Source: Inia geoffrensis (Eukaryota; Chordata; Mammalia; Artiodactyla; Iniidae). From it: a stretch of DNA of 64,000 bases. Within the stretch, counting starts at the first letter, position 1. The number at the start of each line of letters is the position of its first letter. Where the stretch lies: the NCBI GenBank assembly GCA_036417435.1, contig CM070919.1, positions 30,443,318-30,507,317 of the forward strand, read 5' to 3'. The translations under genes and the position numbers were made by a program. This document shows positions 62,741 to 64,000 of the stretch, in pieces. The notes under the pieces are model-generated. The model did not search any database. It was given only the letters and a program-made list of their open reading frames with translations, and was not told the DNA's origin.

Positions 62741-62754
62741 TTTGTTACTCATTT

Positions 62755-64000
62755 CTTGTCTTTGGTGGGAGAACCTCCTGGGTGCGCTGAGAGTTGATCT
62801 GGTGCTTGTATGGTCTGTATCTGGACTCCTGACCACGGGGACTGGGCCAGCCTGTCTCCACTGCTGACGACACTGGGCCTTGGTTCGTTCATCCCCATGG
62901 GGAGACAGCAGTCCTTGCCTAGAGAGGTGCACGAAGGTCCAATGAAGTGACGTGCACGAAAGCGTGGTGTAAATACCACAGTACCGTGTACATTTTAGGT
63001 GGGAAAACCTAAAAGCACCCATGCAAACTTCAGGGCCCTTTCCTCACGCCAGCATCTTACTAGAGGCCTCGCTGACACGTCCCAAGCACTTGAGTTCACA
63101 AGCATTCGTTCCTGACGCTGGAAGTGCAGTCGGTTTCGTTTCCTCGCGGACTCTGTACGTCTGTGCACGGGACCTGGAATATCAAGGATAAACGCAGTGT
63201 CAGTTGGATGACCACTTAATTAACAGAAGTGTTGAGGGGCAGGCGTAGGTAATTAAGTGAAGGTAGGAAAGTAGATGTCGGCATCTGCGTTCTTATGTAT
63301 CAGAAATAGAAACAGGAGGGTGAGGTGAGAAGTCACGTGCGGCCAACGGATTCTGGTCTGTCACCTGCAGCGCACGCGTGTGCGGGGTCCCATCCCACGT
63401 GCTCCCAATACCCTCACGTTGCAGAGAGGAATCAGAGGAGGCGGCTTTCCGTGGTTGTCTACGTCTTGTTTCCCTTCATAATAACGTCGCTCATGACACC
63501 CTCGCAGTCAGGGGCTGCTGCTGTCACCTCCCTCGTACGGACGTGGAAACAGGCACAGAGAGGCTGACAGGTACGCGCAGGGCTGGTGAGGGCTCAGAAC
63601 CCAGGCTGCTGGCTCACTGGCTGTGCTCTTGGCCCATGCCCAATTCTGCTCCTGAAAGCACTTCTTCAGCCAGTCTTTGATTTAAAGGGAAATGGAACTT
63701 AAGGAAAATTAAGAGAAAAATATTGAAAAAGTAAAATCTTCCCTGTGGCAGTGTTTTTGCACATTTATCATCAAAGCCAATTCACTCCTAAGTGTAGAAA
63801 AAATGAGAGAATTTTTGATGACCTAAGTGCAGCATGTTACTCAGAGCAGTTGTAGTGAGCACTTAGCAGAAAGAGGTATGTGTGGTCCAGAGGCGGAACC
63901 TTCTTTAAGGGTTAGCTTAAAGTCTTCCTCAAACTCTGCAGCACACTAGTCACCGCGTCGCAGAACACGTCTTTGGACACATATCGGCTTGAGATAAAAG
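62755..64000 (+). other. AGPAT5: AGPAT5 intron 6, part 2 (to window end)
   Basis: Contains a probable sense MIR at about 63470-63640 (GGACGTGGAAACAGGCACAG, CTCAGAACCCAGGCTGCTGG). No exon or other repeat is supported. The gene continues past 64000. Confidence 0.6.

Noticed and set aside
58531..64000. Search for AGPAT5 exon 7
   Set aside because: No splice-flanked sequence matching the expected continuation of the protein after residue 249 was seen; the exon should be further right.
1..64000. CRISPR arrays, operons, riboswitches, phage or other prokaryotic systems
   Set aside because: Nothing of this kind is present; sequence is a vertebrate gene locus.

Overview
The window is mammalian nuclear DNA, most probably from a cetacean (whale or dolphin). 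It is a sparse, intron-rich locus full of tRNA-derived SINEs of the CHR type known from cetaceans, hippos and ruminants. At least 12 fairly well preserved copies are visible. I saw no ruminant BovB/Bov-tA and no pig PRE-1 element. The species assignment is an inference from these repeats.

The only protein-coding gene I can support is AGPAT5 (1-acylglycerol-3-phosphate O-acyltransferase 5, an endoplasmic reticulum/mitochondrial LPAAT-family enzyme) on the + strand. Positions 1-6.69 kb are upstream intergenic DNA with two SINEs. A CpG-island promoter with CCAAT, GC-box and NRF1-like motifs lies at about 6.69-7.9 kb. Exon 1 (7531-7749) carries the start codon. Exons 2 (25233-25302), 3 (30524-30639), 4 (33848-33937), 5 (43915-44005) and 6 (58369-58530) follow, all with GT-AG introns and an unbroken frame. 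Together they give 249 complete codons. Intron 6 runs off the right edge, so the last exons are outside the window.

The introns hold layered mobile DNA. Intron 1 contains an almost full-length, decayed antisense L1 (17765-23470) bounded by an 18-bp target-site duplication. Intron 4 contains an antisense processed pseudogene of SEC13 (39339-40733) with poly-A, polyadenylation signal and a perfect 14-bp target-site duplication, inserted into an older MIR. Other pieces are MaLR-type solo LTRs, L1 3' fragments, MIRs, a Tigger/MER2-type element and an MER5A-like element. Most intronic CHR SINEs are antisense to AGPAT5.

I found no evidence for an undescribed biological system. The most useful observations are the dated, nested retroposition events, catalytic-residue losses in the L1, a clean 50-bp tandem duplication in intron 2, and small coding differences in AGPAT5 exon 6.
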